Translations under genes and position numbers: made by a program | Shown: piece by piece, positions 16,253 through 25,905 of the stretch | Position numbering within the stretch: position 1 is the stretch's first letter | How the letters are laid out: each line of letters starts with the position of its first letter | The notes under the pieces: model-generated | What the model was told of the DNA's origin: nothing | Seen by the model: only the letters and a program-made list of their open reading frames with translations | Databases searched by the model: none | DNA from: Melioribacteraceae bacterium | GTDB taxonomy: Bacteria; Bacteroidota; Ignavibacteria; Ignavibacteriales; Melioribacteraceae | Direction of reading: 5' to 3' | Length of the DNA stretch: 64,000 nt | Assembly: GCA_016342755.1 (NCBI GenBank) | Contig: JAEINS010000001.1 | Location: 248,001-312,000 of the forward strand

Positions 16253-17296
16253 CTATGCTGAAATTAATTTTTTATCAATTACATTTAATTTAGAATCCAT
16301 TATTCCAAGTGTGTTTTCCCATCCGAAATACTGATTCATATTTTGCATTGCCTGACCAGAAGCGCCTTTAATCAAATTATCGATAGCCGATGTAATGATC
16401 AAAGTTTTCCCGGATAGACAAATGTTTATATCGCAATAATTAGTATTAACAACCCAGCTAAGATCGGGGGGAGTTGTTCTTAACCGGATATAATTTGAGT
16501 TGGTATAATCATTTTTATAAGTCTCAAGAATTGAATTCTCATCTAATTCATTTTTTAAGTGAATTGAACAAGTTGTATATATTCCTTTACTAATAGGAAG
16601 TAAATGAGTTGTAAAGCTCAGATTTCTATTATAACCGGCTTTTGCAAGTTCTTGGGCAATTTCTGGTAAATGACGATGTTTATTAACATTATATGCTTTT
16701 ACATTACCATCCATTTCAGAAAGCATTAAATCGGCCTTTGGAGATTTGCCTGCTCCGCTTGTTCCAGAATAAGCAGAAATACTAATTGATAAAATATTTT
16801 CTGAAAAGTTTTTTACTAATGGCAATAATGCTAAAAGACTTCCTGTAGGATAACATCCCGGATTGGAAATTAAATTTGTGTTTGTATAATCAATTGATTC
16901 GTCTGCCAGTCCGTAAACTTTTTTACTTAAAAGGTAAGATGATGAATGTGTATAATTATACCATTTTTCATAAAGTGATTCTTCATCTAATCTGTAATCT
17001 CCGCCAAGATCAATTACTAATTTATTTGTTGATTCTAAAGACGGGATGTAATTTAAAGATTCACCATGGGGCAAAGCTATAAAATAGGCATCATGATTTA
17101 ACGAAATGTTTTCAACTGAATTTATAGTCTGATCTTCAACAGTTCCAACAAGCTGCGGGAAGACTGAATGTAGATTTTCACCAGCCGATGTTTTTGCATA
17201 AATATTGAAGTCTTTTATATATGGATGTTTAGTGCAATATTCTATTAGGTATTTTCCGGTATAACCGGTTCCTCCAATGATTCCTACCGAGATCAT
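16253..17296 (-). CDS. argC: N-acetyl-gamma-glutamyl-phosphate reductase
   Basis: 347 residues. The NADP-binding start is VGIIGGTGYTGKYLIEY, and the active-site cysteine lies in LISNPGCYPTGSLLAL (about residue 148). HLLPISKGIYTT marks the C-terminal domain. It reduces the ArgB product to the semialdehyde. AGGAG precedes the ATG. First gene of the arg block, after a 406-bp gap that holds candidate ARG boxes. Confidence 0.95.
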   Translation of the reverse strand: MISVGIIGGTGYTGKYLIEYCTKHPYIKDFNIYAKTSAGENLHSVFPQLVGTVEDQTINSVENISLNHDAYFIALPHGESLNYIPSLESTNKLVIDLGGDYRLDEESLYEKWYNYTHSSSYLLSKKVYGLADESIDYTNTNLISNPGCYPTGSLLALLPLVKNFSENILSISISAYSGTSGAGKSPKADLMLSEMDGNVKAYNVNKHRHLPEIAQELAKAGYNRNLSFTTHLLPISKGIYTTCSIHLKNELDENSILETYKNDYTNSNYIRLRTTPPDLSWVVNTNYCDINICLSGKTLIITSAIDNLIKGASGQAMQNMNQYFGWENTLGIMDSKLNVIDKKLISA

Positions 17297-17553
17297 TATG
17301 TTTACTCCTTAGTTTGAATTTAAATTTGATGTACTTATAGTTATAGTTTACAGCTATTTTTACCCCCAGAGGGGAATCCTATAAGATAATGGTAGGCTGG
17401 GCCTGCTGGCATGTACAGTTTGTGTGTTTTTTATTGAGGCGATATTTAATAAAATTAAATTCATTGGATGTAAAAATATTAAATCAAATTCTATATAGCA
17501 AGCTAAAATAGTATAAATATTAAAAAAAATGGATATTAAGAAATAATATTGCG

Positions 17554-17601
17554 TATTTATGAATAAATATACAAAAAATATTATTTGCTGAATTTATTCA
17601 G
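17554..17601 (-). promoter_or_regulatory. Pair of candidate ARG boxes
   Basis: CTGAATTTATTCAG (17588-17601) is a perfect 14-bp palindrome. TATTTATGAATAAATA (17554-17569) has seven-base arms. Both recall the TGAAT...ATTCA form of ArgR sites, though spacing differs from the E. coli consensus. The 12-mer ATGAATAAATAT (17559-17570) occurs again before carA at 22088-22099. Confidence 0.5.
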
Positions 17602-17618
17602 TGTTACAAATAAGTGCC

Positions 17619-17685
17619 ATGCCGGTTTTGATTTAAACCGGCATCTAAATTTTTTAAGAACCAGATTCCGGCAGAAAACCGGAAT
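17619..17685 (-). terminator. Two hairpins after carB
   Basis: ATTCCGG/CCGGAAT (17665-17685) and ATGCCGGTTT/AAACCGGCAT (17619-17644) follow the carB stop. Neither has a clean T-run on the minus strand, so partial termination or a REP-like role is possible. Confidence 0.5.
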
Positions 17686-17702
17686 GACAAAACTAAAAAT
17701 TT

Positions 17703-20700
17703 CTATTCGTATTCATCCCAGCTTTTTATTGCAAGGTTATCGAGATTATATTTTTTTAATGCTTTAACATATCTTTTTGCAAACTGCAAATTAGTAATCA
17801 ATGGAATATTTAAATCAATTGCACTTCTTCTAATTATATAATCAGCGTCAAGTTCATTTTTCTCAGATGTTTTAGGAATATTGATAACAAGATCAATTTT
17901 ACCATCATCTAAATATTTAAGAGTTGATGGTTCTTTATCCTGATTAGGGCGATAAAGAATAGTAACATCAATTCCATTTTCATTGTAAAAATCTGCTGTA
18001 CCTTTTGTGCCGTAGAATTTAAGTCCCATATTTTTTAAGATTTTTAATTCATCAATAAATTCTGCTTTTTCTTTTAGAGTTCCGGTTGAAAGTAAAACAC
18101 CTTTTTCAGGAATTTTAAAACTGGTTGATAAAAGACTTTTTAAGAAAGCCTCGTTAAAATCATCTCCAAGACAAGCAACCTCTCCAGTTGATGACATTTC
18201 TACACCAACTACCGGATCAGACCCTTTTAATCGTGTGAAAGAGAACTGTGAAGCTTTAACCCCAACATAATCAAGGTCAAATGATGATTTATCAATTTTA
18301 TTAACTTTTTCACCAAGCATAATTTTAGTAGCTATGTTAATGAAATTTTTCTTCAGAACTTTTGAAACAAACGGGAAACTTCTTGAAGCCCGTAAGTTAC
18401 ATTCAATTACTTTAACTTCATTATCCTTTGCAATAAACTGAATATTAAACGGACCGGTAATTTCCAAAGCTTTTGCAATCTGTTTTGTTATAATCTTAAC
18501 ACGTCTCATTGTTTCTAAGTAAGTTCTCTGAGGAGGCAGAACAATTGTTGCGTCACCAGAGTGAACACCGGCATTCTCAACATGTTCAGAAATCGCATAA
18601 CAGAAAAGCTCGCCTTTATCCGCAACCGCATCAACTTCAATCTCACGACCATCAGTAATAAACTTACTAATTACAACCGGATGTTCCTTACTGATATCAG
18701 AAGCCAAATTTAAGTAGTGTTCAAGCTCATCTTCTGATAGAACAATACTCATAGCGGCACCACTTAAAACATAACTTGGTCTTATTAGAACCGGATACTC
18801 AACTGATTGAGAGAATTTTTTTGCGGATACAAGATCAGTTAATTCTTCCCATTCTGGCTGATCAATATCAAGTTCATCAAGAATTGAAGAGAATTTATGC
18901 CTGCTTTCAGCATTGTCAATTTGTTTCGGGCTTGTACCAAGAATACGAACATTATTTTCGTACAACTTCATAGCAAGATTATTTGGAATCTGTCCACCCA
19001 TAGAAACCACAACACCTTGTGGATTTTCTTTCTCATATATATCAAGAACTCTTTCAAGTCCCATTTCTTCAAAATATAATTTGTTGCAAATATCATGATC
19101 TGTGCTAACTGTTTCCGGATTAAAGTTGATCATAATAGATTTATAATTATGCTGATTCAAAGTTAATACTGTATTTACACAGCACCAATCGAACTCCACT
19201 GAGGAACCAATTCTGTAAGCGCCGCCGCCGAGTACAACAATTTGTTTATCCTCGCCAACTTCAATATCATCTTCGGTGCCATTGTAAGTCATGTATAAAT
19301 AGTTAGTCATAGCTGGATATTCAGCAGCCATAGTATCAATTTGCTTAACACAAGGCACAATACCCATTTCTTTACGTTTACTTCTAACTTCATACTCGTA
19401 TGAATTAGTTAATAACGAAATTTGTTTATCCGAGAAACCTTTCTGTTTAGCTTCTAAGATTGAATCTTCATCCAGATCTGATAATGATTTACCATTCAAC
19501 TGATTTTTTACATCAATTATATTCTGCATTTTGTAAAGGAACCATTTTGTTATCTTCGATAGTTCATGAATTTTATCAACAGAATAGCCTTTTTCAAATG
19601 CTGCAGCCAGACTAAAAATTCGTCTGTCATTGGGCTGTTCAATTTCATGATCCAGATCTATAACTTCAAAATCGTTACAGGTAAAACCGTTCATACCAGT
19701 ATCCAGCATTCTTATTGACTTTTGCAGAACTTCTTCAAAACTTCGTCCGATAGCCATTACTTCGCCAACGGATTTCATTTCGCTGCCAAGTTTTGTACTA
19801 ACTTGTTTGAACTTTTGAAGATCCCAGCGGGGGAATTTTAGTACACAATAATCTAATGCTGGTTCAAAACATGAAGCTGTTTCTTTGGTTATAATATTTT
19901 CAATTTCGTTTAAGCCATATTGCAAAGCTAGTTTAGTGGCTACAAATGCAAGTGGATAACCGGTAGCTTTAGATGCTAACGCAGAACTGCGGCTAAGACG
20001 CGCGTTTACTTCAATAATTCTATAATCATCTGAGTTTGGATCAAGCGCGTACTGAATATTACACTCGCCAATTATTCCAAGATGTCTAATTAGTTTTATA
20101 CCAATAGAACGAAGTTTGAAATTTTCATGGGCTGATAAAGTCTGTACAGGAGCCACAACAATACTATCACCAGTGTGAATTCCCATTGGATCGAGGTTTT
20201 CCATGGAACAGATTGTTATACAGTTATTATACTGATCCCGAACTATTTCATACTCAACTTCTTTCCAGCCGTATAGAGATTCTTCAACAAGTATCTGACC
20301 TGTAAACTTAAATGCCTTTCTGGCTTTTTCAAGTAATTCCTCTTTATTAGCTACTATACCGGAACCAAGACCTCCCAATGCATAAGCAATACGCACCATA
20401 CAAGGGAATCCAATTTCTTTTGCCGCCATAATAGCTTCTTTTTCGTTTGTTACAATTCTGCTATTGGCAATTTTTAATCCGGCTTCAAGAACTCTTTCGC
20501 CAAACAACTGACGATCTTCAGTATCCTTAATTGTTTCAATGGAAGTTCCTAAAACTCGAACATTATATTTCTCGAGTATACCTTTATCAAAAAGATCAAC
20601 ACCACAGTTAAGCGCAGTCTGACCGCCGAATCCGAGCAGTATACTATCTGGTTTTTCTTTTACAATAATTTTTTCTACAAAGTCAGCAGTAATAGGTAAG

Positions 20701-20897
20701 AAATAAACTTTATCAGCAAACTCTTCCGATGTCTGTATAGTAGCAATATTTGGATTAACTAATACGGTAGAAATTCCATCTTCCTTTAACGCCTTTATTG
20801 CCTGACTTCCAGAATAATCAAATTCTCCGGCTTGTCCAATTTGCAGAGCACCGGAACCTAATATTAAAACTTTTTTTGGTCTTCTAATTTTTATCAT
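17703..20897 (-). CDS. carB: Carbamoyl-phosphate synthase large subunit
   Basis: 1064 residues, the standard CarB length. It has two homologous ATP-grasp halves: the first starts KVLILGSGALQIGQAGEFDYSG, the second near residue 550 with IVVLGGGAYRIGSSVEFDWC. NVDPMGIHTGDS-like (MENLDPMGIHTGDSIVV) and ENAGVHSGDATIVLPP loops are present. An MGS-like allosteric domain occupies about residues 930-1064. It makes carbamoyl phosphate from bicarbonate, ammonia and ATP for arginine and pyrimidines. It overlaps carA by ATGA. Confidence 0.97.
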   Translation of the reverse strand: MIKIRRPKKVLILGSGALQIGQAGEFDYSGSQAIKALKEDGISTVLVNPNIATIQTSEEFADKVYFLPITADFVEKIIVKEKPDSILLGFGGQTALNCGVDLFDKGILEKYNVRVLGTSIETIKDTEDRQLFGERVLEAGLKIANSRIVTNEKEAIMAAKEIGFPCMVRIAYALGGLGSGIVANKEELLEKARKAFKFTGQILVEESLYGWKEVEYEIVRDQYNNCITICSMENLDPMGIHTGDSIVVAPVQTLSAHENFKLRSIGIKLIRHLGIIGECNIQYALDPNSDDYRIIEVNARLSRSSALASKATGYPLAFVATKLALQYGLNEIENIITKETASCFEPALDYCVLKFPRWDLQKFKQVSTKLGSEMKSVGEVMAIGRSFEEVLQKSIRMLDTGMNGFTCNDFEVIDLDHEIEQPNDRRIFSLAAAFEKGYSVDKIHELSKITKWFLYKMQNIIDVKNQLNGKSLSDLDEDSILEAKQKGFSDKQISLLTNSYEYEVRSKRKEMGIVPCVKQIDTMAAEYPAMTNYLYMTYNGTEDDIEVGEDKQIVVLGGGAYRIGSSVEFDWCCVNTVLTLNQHNYKSIMINFNPETVSTDHDICNKLYFEEMGLERVLDIYEKENPQGVVVSMGGQIPNNLAMKLYENNVRILGTSPKQIDNAESRHKFSSILDELDIDQPEWEELTDLVSAKKFSQSVEYPVLIRPSYVLSGAAMSIVLSEDELEHYLNLASDISKEHPVVISKFITDGREIEVDAVADKGELFCYAISEHVENAGVHSGDATIVLPPQRTYLETMRRVKIITKQIAKALEITGPFNIQFIAKDNEVKVIECNLRASRSFPFVSKVLKKNFINIATKIMLGEKVNKIDKSSFDLDYVGVKASQFSFTRLKGSDPVVGVEMSSTGEVACLGDDFNEAFLKSLLSTSFKIPEKGVLLSTGTLKEKAEFIDELKILKNMGLKFYGTKGTADFYNENGIDVTILYRPNQDKEPSTLKYLDDGKIDLVINIPKTSEKNELDADYIIRRSAIDLNIPLITNLQFAKRYVKALKKYNLDNLAIKSWDEYE

Positions 20898-21970
20898 TTT
20901 AACGCTCTCACAAACATGTCAAAAATAAATTCTGTATCATCTGGGCCGGGTGAAGCTTCCGGGTGAAACTGTGCACCGAAAAATGGTTTTGAAATATGTA
21001 TTATTCCTTCGTTAGTGCCATCGTTATCGTTGGTGAACCATTCACGCCAGTCAACTGGCAAAGTTGCTGAATCAATTGCATAACCATGATTTTGTGAAGT
21101 TATATAACATCTTCTTGTACCAGACTCGTTAGCAGGCTGATTATGACTGCGATGCCCGTAAGTTAATTTATAAGTATTGGCTCCGGCGGCTAAAGCAAGT
21201 ATCTGACTTCCTAAACATATTCCTAAAATCGGCATTCCTTCTGCCATAGCTTTTTTAGCGTTTTCAATTGTAGCCGGACATTGTTTTGGATCGCCGGGTC
21301 CGTTTGAGAGAACAATCCCGTCAACATCAAGAGAGTTGAAATCGTAATCGTGCGGAACTCTAATTACTGTAATGTCTCTTCTCAAAAAGGCTTGTATAAT
21401 ATTGTTCTTAGTTCCGCAGTCAACAACAGCAATAGTCTTTTCACCTTTTTTGTAAGTAACAGGTTCTTTTACACAAACCTTTGCCGCAAGATTTTCCAGA
21501 TTTGGATCAGCAAATTCAAGTTTGTTTTCATCATCACCATCTAAAACAATTTTGCCAAGAAGTGAACCTTCTTCACGTATTTTCCTGGTTAGGGCTCTTG
21601 TATCAATTCCGTAAATTCCAATAATTTTTTCTTCAGCCATCCAATCATGTAATGATCTTTCAGCATTCCAGTGAGAGTAGTTTTCAGAATAATCTGAAAT
21701 AATTAATCCTCTTACCTGAATTTTGTCTGATTCAAAATTTTTGAGAATGTTGTTTTCTAACTCTTTACCTGGAACTCCATAGTTCCCAATCAGCGGATAT
21801 GTGCAGACTAAAATCTGTCCGCAATAGGATGGATCCGTTAATGTTTCCGGATAACCGACCATTCCGGTATTAAACACAACTTCACCAGCAACAGATTTAG
21901 GATGACCGAATATGTATCCCTTAAATTCTGTTCCGTCTTTTAATATTAGTTTTGCTTTTTGTTTTGCCAT
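20894..21970 (-). CDS. carA: Carbamoyl-phosphate synthase small subunit
   Basis: 358 residues. The N-terminal CPSase_sm domain has ILKDGTEFKGYIFG and GMVGYPETLTDPSYCGQIL. The C-terminal class I glutamine amidotransferase domain has the nucleophile cysteine in LGICLGSQILALA and the histidine in GAQFHPEASPGP. It supplies ammonia to CarB. The SD before the ATG is weak (GAG). Position at the head of the arginine cluster, plus a shared motif with argC, suggests arginine control. Confidence 0.96.
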   Translation of the reverse strand: MAKQKAKLILKDGTEFKGYIFGHPKSVAGEVVFNTGMVGYPETLTDPSYCGQILVCTYPLIGNYGVPGKELENNILKNFESDKIQVRGLIISDYSENYSHWNAERSLHDWMAEEKIIGIYGIDTRALTRKIREEGSLLGKIVLDGDDENKLEFADPNLENLAAKVCVKEPVTYKKGEKTIAVVDCGTKNNIIQAFLRRDITVIRVPHDYDFNSLDVDGIVLSNGPGDPKQCPATIENAKKAMAEGMPILGICLGSQILALAAGANTYKLTYGHRSHNQPANESGTRRCYITSQNHGYAIDSATLPVDWREWFTNDNDGTNEGIIHISKPFFGAQFHPEASPGPDDTEFIFDMFVRALK

Positions 21971-22314
21971 TATCTCGTTTGGTTTTAATTATTAAGAAAA
22001 TTATTAATAACAGACTTATAAATTAACCCTAAAGATAGATATAAAATTAATAATAAAGAAATCTAAACTTTATAATTATAAGTGTAAATGAATAAATATT
22101 TATACTTATCGATGTTTTTTTATAAATATTATTTTAGAATGATAAATAAAGTATTTTCAATTTTATGATTGAATGGAAAATCGACAAATATTTATTATTT
22201 TAGTAAATTAGTTTGTTATTTAACAACTTATTTTGAGTTTTTTCACATCCCGGCCAGCTTGATGTGACAATAAGTAATTAAAAATATTGAGAGCAGCTTA
22301 TATCGGAGAAACAA
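21971..22314. promoter_or_regulatory. Divergent promoter region of carA and the coiled-coil gene
   Basis: A 344-bp gene-free region. It contains ATGAATAAATAT (22088-22099), shared with the argC upstream region, inside a palindromic ATAAATATTTAT. It also holds TTGTTA/TAACAA arms with a two-base spacer (22213-22226) and a TCACATC/GATGTGA hairpin with an 11-base loop (22243-22267). Roles are inferred, not shown. Confidence 0.45.
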
Positions 22315-24927
22315 ATGGGTATCCTATCTAAACCAGAAAAGATGATTGAAAATCTAAAAAAAGAGAATGATGAACTTAGAAATAAACTTCATGAGGTAAT
22401 TATTAAGAATAATTCTTATGAGGAACTGGAAAAAAAACTTGATTCTTCTAAAGGAAGTCTGGTTGAATTAGAAAAGGAAGAAGAAGTTGTTTCTGAAAAT
22501 ATTATTAACAAAGAAAAACTTTTTGAAGAAAGAAAAAAGCAATTTGAAGAACTTGAAAAGAAATTGGGTGAACTGGAAAATCAGAAAGATGATTTATCTA
22601 TAAACATTGGAAAATATATTGATGAAATAAATGAACTGGAAAAAAAGAGGGAAGCCGGGGAAGCAAGTCTTAACAAAGTAACTGGTGAATTAAGTAAGCT
22701 TGAAGAAAAGTTTGCGGAGGTTTCTAAAGATCATTCTGAAACCAAGGTAGAATATGAAAAGATGAAATCTGAAATTGAGATGTGGAGAAAAGAGGTTTTA
22801 TCACTTAAAAATGAGAAAGAAAAACTTATTGAAGAAGTTGATATAAAAAAGAAAATAAATGAAACTATCCAGAAAGAAATTGACGCACTTAAAGAGAAAA
22901 AAAAATCAGAGGAAAAAGAAGCGGCTGTTGTTGACAAGAAACTTGGCGAATTGAAGAATAAGGAAACTTCTTTAATTAAGTCTGTTGAAGAACAATCGCA
23001 GTTGTTTAGGGAAAGAGATGAAACTAATAAATCATTAAAATCTGATAACGAGACTATTCAGAAAACAATGAATAAAACTGAAGCTGCGGTTAAGGGTTTA
23101 AGAACGGAAGAAGATGAACTGACAACTTCTATTACAAAAAACAGACAGACTATAGAAACTGAATTGACCCGGAAAAAAGAACTTCAGGAAAAGAATGATG
23201 CTTTCTGGGAAGAGGTAAACGCGTTAGAGAAAAATCTTAATAAGCTGCGTGATAAGGAAGAAATTCTTAACAGCGAATTAGAAGAGAAGCAGAGAGTTAT
23301 TGAGGATACTGATAAACGGACATCTGAAATTATTTCTTTGTACGAAGAAAGCAAAGCTGAAATTGAAAATACAAAAAAGAAAATTGATGAATTAAATGAT
23401 GAAAAAGTAGTTTTGATTAAGCAGCTTGAAAGTACTAAAGACAAAATTGAATACAATAATGTTGAGATTGAATCGTTAAGTAAAAAACATGATGATGCTA
23501 AAACCCAGTTAGAATCGGTTAAATCGGAAGTAGATAACTTAAAAGGAATTGAATCTAATCGTAGAAGTGAAATTGAAGAATTAAGCAGTTTAATTAGTAA
23601 GCAAAACGCGGTTATTAATGATCTTAAAAATGAAAATGCAGAATTAAATTCTGAGAAAGAAAAAGTTTCCACGATTGTTGCTAATCTTAATAATGAAATT
23701 ATAACCTTAACTAAAAATATTGAGTATTCGCAAAGCAAGATTGAAGCCCAGTATAATGAAATTGATTTTAATAAAGCCGAACTTGCTAAGTTAAAAGAAG
23801 ACTGCAAAGGTTTATCGAGAGATAAAGATAAATTAGTTAATCATGTAAATAATCTGATTTTTGAAAAGGAAGAAAAACTTAAAAAAGTTCAAGATCTAAA
23901 CTCAAATATAATTTCAAAATCTGAACAGTTAATGACTCTTGATTCAAATTTTGATGATCTGCTTAAACAAATAATTGAAAAGAATTCTCAGTATCAGAAA
24001 CTGACTGGTGAGCAGCAGTCAGTTCTTAACGAAATCAGTAAGAACCAGGAGATACTTTTAGAGCTGGACAAAGAAATTTTGGAGAAAGAAGATAAAAGAA
24101 TTGCGCTTGAGTTTGAATTTAAAAGTATTGAGCAAAAAAAAGAAGCGGCTATTTCCGAGATTAATGATTATGAATCTACTAAGAATGAAATTGATAATGA
24201 TATACTGGTTAAAAAAGAAGAAGAAATAAGATTAAATGAGCAGATTGATTCTCTTAAAAAAGAAATAAAAGATCTGGATGTTAAGAAGAGTGAATCGGAA
24301 AAAAAATCTCTTGAGCTTGAAAGAAAAGTTATAGAAATATTTAACGGAATCCCAAATGAAATTGCTGATGCTGAAGGAAATATAAATAAACTGAAATTGG
24401 AGATTTTGTCAAAAGAAAAACAGCTTCATAGTCTTGAGCGTTTAATACTGGAGCAAGGTGTTCAGCTGAGTAAAAATGAGAGCAGACTTCAAATTTCGAA
24501 TAAAGAGCATTCTAATATTATTGATTCAATTACATATCTTAATAAAGAGAAACAAACACTTATTACTGATATTCATGGATTTAGAGAGAAACAGCAGAAA
24601 CAGAAAAAGTATTCTAACGAACTTAAACTTGAATCCCGGTTTTTTAATCAGAGAAGGGAAGCGTTAAATAAAAAAATGATGAAAGTGTTGAGTAACATGA
24701 ATAAAGATGTTTCTATTGTTACTAAACAGAAGGAAGAATTTGATAGAGAAATTTCGCTTTCTAAAAATGCGCTTAATACTTTTGATGAAAGAATTAAAAA
24801 CAGCAGTAAGCAATTGGAAGAAAGAAATCTGGAAGTTAAGAAAGCTGAAAAGGAATTAGAGGAATATACTCATAGAATTTCAAAACTGATTGTACTTGAG
24901 AAATCTGTTAAGGGTGGAGCAGAATAG
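22315..24927 (+). CDS. Large coiled-coil protein of unknown function
   Basis: 870 residues, almost entirely Glu/Lys/Leu/Ser/Asn heptads from about residue 10 to 860, with almost no proline or tryptophan. There is no signal peptide, TM segment or recognisable ATPase head, so it is not a complete SMC or Rad50 protein. CGGAG lies eight bases before the ATG. A stand-alone gene transcribed away from carA. A cytoskeletal or cell-shape filament role (as for crescentin or FilP) is one possibility; repetitive sequence makes homology weak evidence. Confidence 0.8.
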   Translation: MGILSKPEKMIENLKKENDELRNKLHEVIIKNNSYEELEKKLDSSKGSLVELEKEEEVVSENIINKEKLFEERKKQFEELEKKLGELENQKDDLSINIGKYIDEINELEKKREAGEASLNKVTGELSKLEEKFAEVSKDHSETKVEYEKMKSEIEMWRKEVLSLKNEKEKLIEEVDIKKKINETIQKEIDALKEKKKSEEKEAAVVDKKLGELKNKETSLIKSVEEQSQLFRERDETNKSLKSDNETIQKTMNKTEAAVKGLRTEEDELTTSITKNRQTIETELTRKKELQEKNDAFWEEVNALEKNLNKLRDKEEILNSELEEKQRVIEDTDKRTSEIISLYEESKAEIENTKKKIDELNDEKVVLIKQLESTKDKIEYNNVEIESLSKKHDDAKTQLESVKSEVDNLKGIESNRRSEIEELSSLISKQNAVINDLKNENAELNSEKEKVSTIVANLNNEIITLTKNIEYSQSKIEAQYNEIDFNKAELAKLKEDCKGLSRDKDKLVNHVNNLIFEKEEKLKKVQDLNSNIISKSEQLMTLDSNFDDLLKQIIEKNSQYQKLTGEQQSVLNEISKNQEILLELDKEILEKEDKRIALEFEFKSIEQKKEAAISEINDYESTKNEIDNDILVKKEEEIRLNEQIDSLKKEIKDLDVKKSESEKKSLELERKVIEIFNGIPNEIADAEGNINKLKLEILSKEKQLHSLERLILEQGVQLSKNESRLQISNKEHSNIIDSITYLNKEKQTLITDIHGFREKQQKQKKYSNELKLESRFFNQRREALNKKMMKVLSNMNKDVSIVTKQKEEFDREISLSKNALNTFDERIKNSSKQLEERNLEVKKAEKELEEYTHRISKLIVLEKSVKGGAE

Positions 24928-25054
24928 AGGTCTATATTAATTTGGACATCATGATTCCAAGACTGTTAACCAGCACTTTCAAGTGTTGGATTTGAAGCTA
25001 GAACAGATTGAAAAAACAGCGGATAAATCCATTGGTTTACAAAATAGAAGACAA

Positions 25055-25083
25055 AACCCGACCACCAAAATGGAAGTCGGGTT
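25055..25083. terminator. Bidirectional terminator
   Basis: AACCCGAC (25055-25062) pairs with GTCGGGTT (25076-25083), between the convergent coiled-coil gene and the YhcH-family gene. On the minus strand it is followed by TTGTCTTC. Confidence 0.7.
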
Positions 25084-25088
25084 ACAAA

Positions 25089-25538
25089 TTAAATCTTAAC
25101 CTTAATTACCATTTTATGAACCGGCTCATTTTCTTCAACCTTAATTCCGGGCTTATGTGCGTCATCCGGGAAGAACATTACAAATTCGCCTTCACTAATC
25201 TGAACAAAATCTCCGTCGCCGTCTAAAAGTTCAACGTCTTTTTCTTCATTATAGTCTTCCACAACATCTAAATAATCAGCTAATACAAACCCTATGTTTT
25301 CTGTCCCGGCAACCATGTACTGAATATCAATATACTTTTGATGAGCTTCAAACTTTGCTTCTTCAGGATCTTTTGTATCATACTTTTGAACCAAAGCAAA
25401 AATATTATTGCCATCAATTTCAATTTTGCCTTCTTTTAAAAGACTGCAGTCATTAGTTTTAATAAACTCAAAAGCTGTTTTAATTCTTTCGCCAAGACCA
25501 AAATAAAGCCGGGCGTTTTCAATTGAATCGTAAATCAT
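25089..25538 (-). CDS. YhcH/YjgK/YiaL family protein
   Basis: 149 residues, DUF386 cupin-like family. AHQKYIDIQYMVAGTENIG contains the conserved H-x-x-Y/F-I-D-I-Q-Y core (about residues 67-85). EGEFVMFFPDDAHKPGI holds the later Asp/His cluster that binds a metal in this fold. Members are linked to sialic acid or other sugar metabolism (anomerase-like). AGGAG precedes the ATG. No partner sugar genes adjoin, so the exact substrate is unknown. Confidence 0.88.
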   Translation of the reverse strand: MIYDSIENARLYFGLGERIKTAFEFIKTNDCSLLKEGKIEIDGNNIFALVQKYDTKDPEEAKFEAHQKYIDIQYMVAGTENIGFVLADYLDVVEDYNEEKDVELLDGDGDFVQISEGEFVMFFPDDAHKPGIKVEENEPVHKMVIKVKI

Positions 25539-25905
25539 TTTATTCTCCTAGTTAATAATTATTTATAAAAATAATATAGTGAAACTATAAGTTCAAACAA
25601 TATAAAATCTTCATTGTAAAGCTTTATTTTGTGAACTTTCTTTCCTTCTTCATACTCCAAAATATCTTCAGGCTGTAATATAATCTATTGTCTTGGTTAA
25701 TAGGATATTGATAATGATATGAAATTTAGAATTAGTTCCAGACTGTTATATAAAGGTTTTTCAATATTAATGTTTCGTGATTAGTAAAAAGTGCCGTTAT
25801 AATTAAGTTTAATGAATAATGATTCATTATTAAATAATAATCAAAGCTTTTAATCCTTATAATATTTTTCGTATTTTTACAGCTTACATTTTTTAGAGGA
25901 GGTGT
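25539..25905. promoter_or_regulatory. Promoter region between the YhcH-type gene and etfB
   Basis: A 367-bp gene-free, AT-rich region that must hold divergent promoters. Its notable element is the palindrome at 25810-25829. A GAGGAGG SD sits just before the etfB start. I see no other gene or RNA in it. Confidence 0.5.
25810..25829. promoter_or_regulatory. Operator-like palindrome upstream of etfB
   Basis: TAATGAAT and ATTCATTA are perfect eight-base arms separated by AATG, 76 bp before the etfB start. The TGAAT-N4-ATTCA core resembles TetR-family FadR sites of Bacillus (fatty-acid genes) and also the ARG box. Confidence 0.5.

Larger units (their letters stand above)
17297..17702 (-). promoter_or_regulatory. 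argC leader/promoter region
   Basis: No gene. Reading toward argC (minus strand), it holds the carB terminator hairpins (17619-17685), two ARG-box-like palindromes (17588-17601 and 17554-17569), a very AT-rich stretch and a ~250-bp leader before argC. Near argC there is a CCCC/GGGG mini-hairpin at about 17365-17376. Confidence 0.5.

Noticed and set aside
23184-23807. 207-codon minus-strand frame opposite the coiled-coil gene
   Set aside because: Low-complexity Ser/Leu/Ile sequence mirrors the Glu/Lys/Asn-rich sense strand; typical antisense shadow.
25008-25226. 72-codon plus-strand frame after the coiled-coil gene
   Set aside because: It spans the terminator hairpin and the end of the YhcH-family gene on the other strand; no SD or recognisable product.
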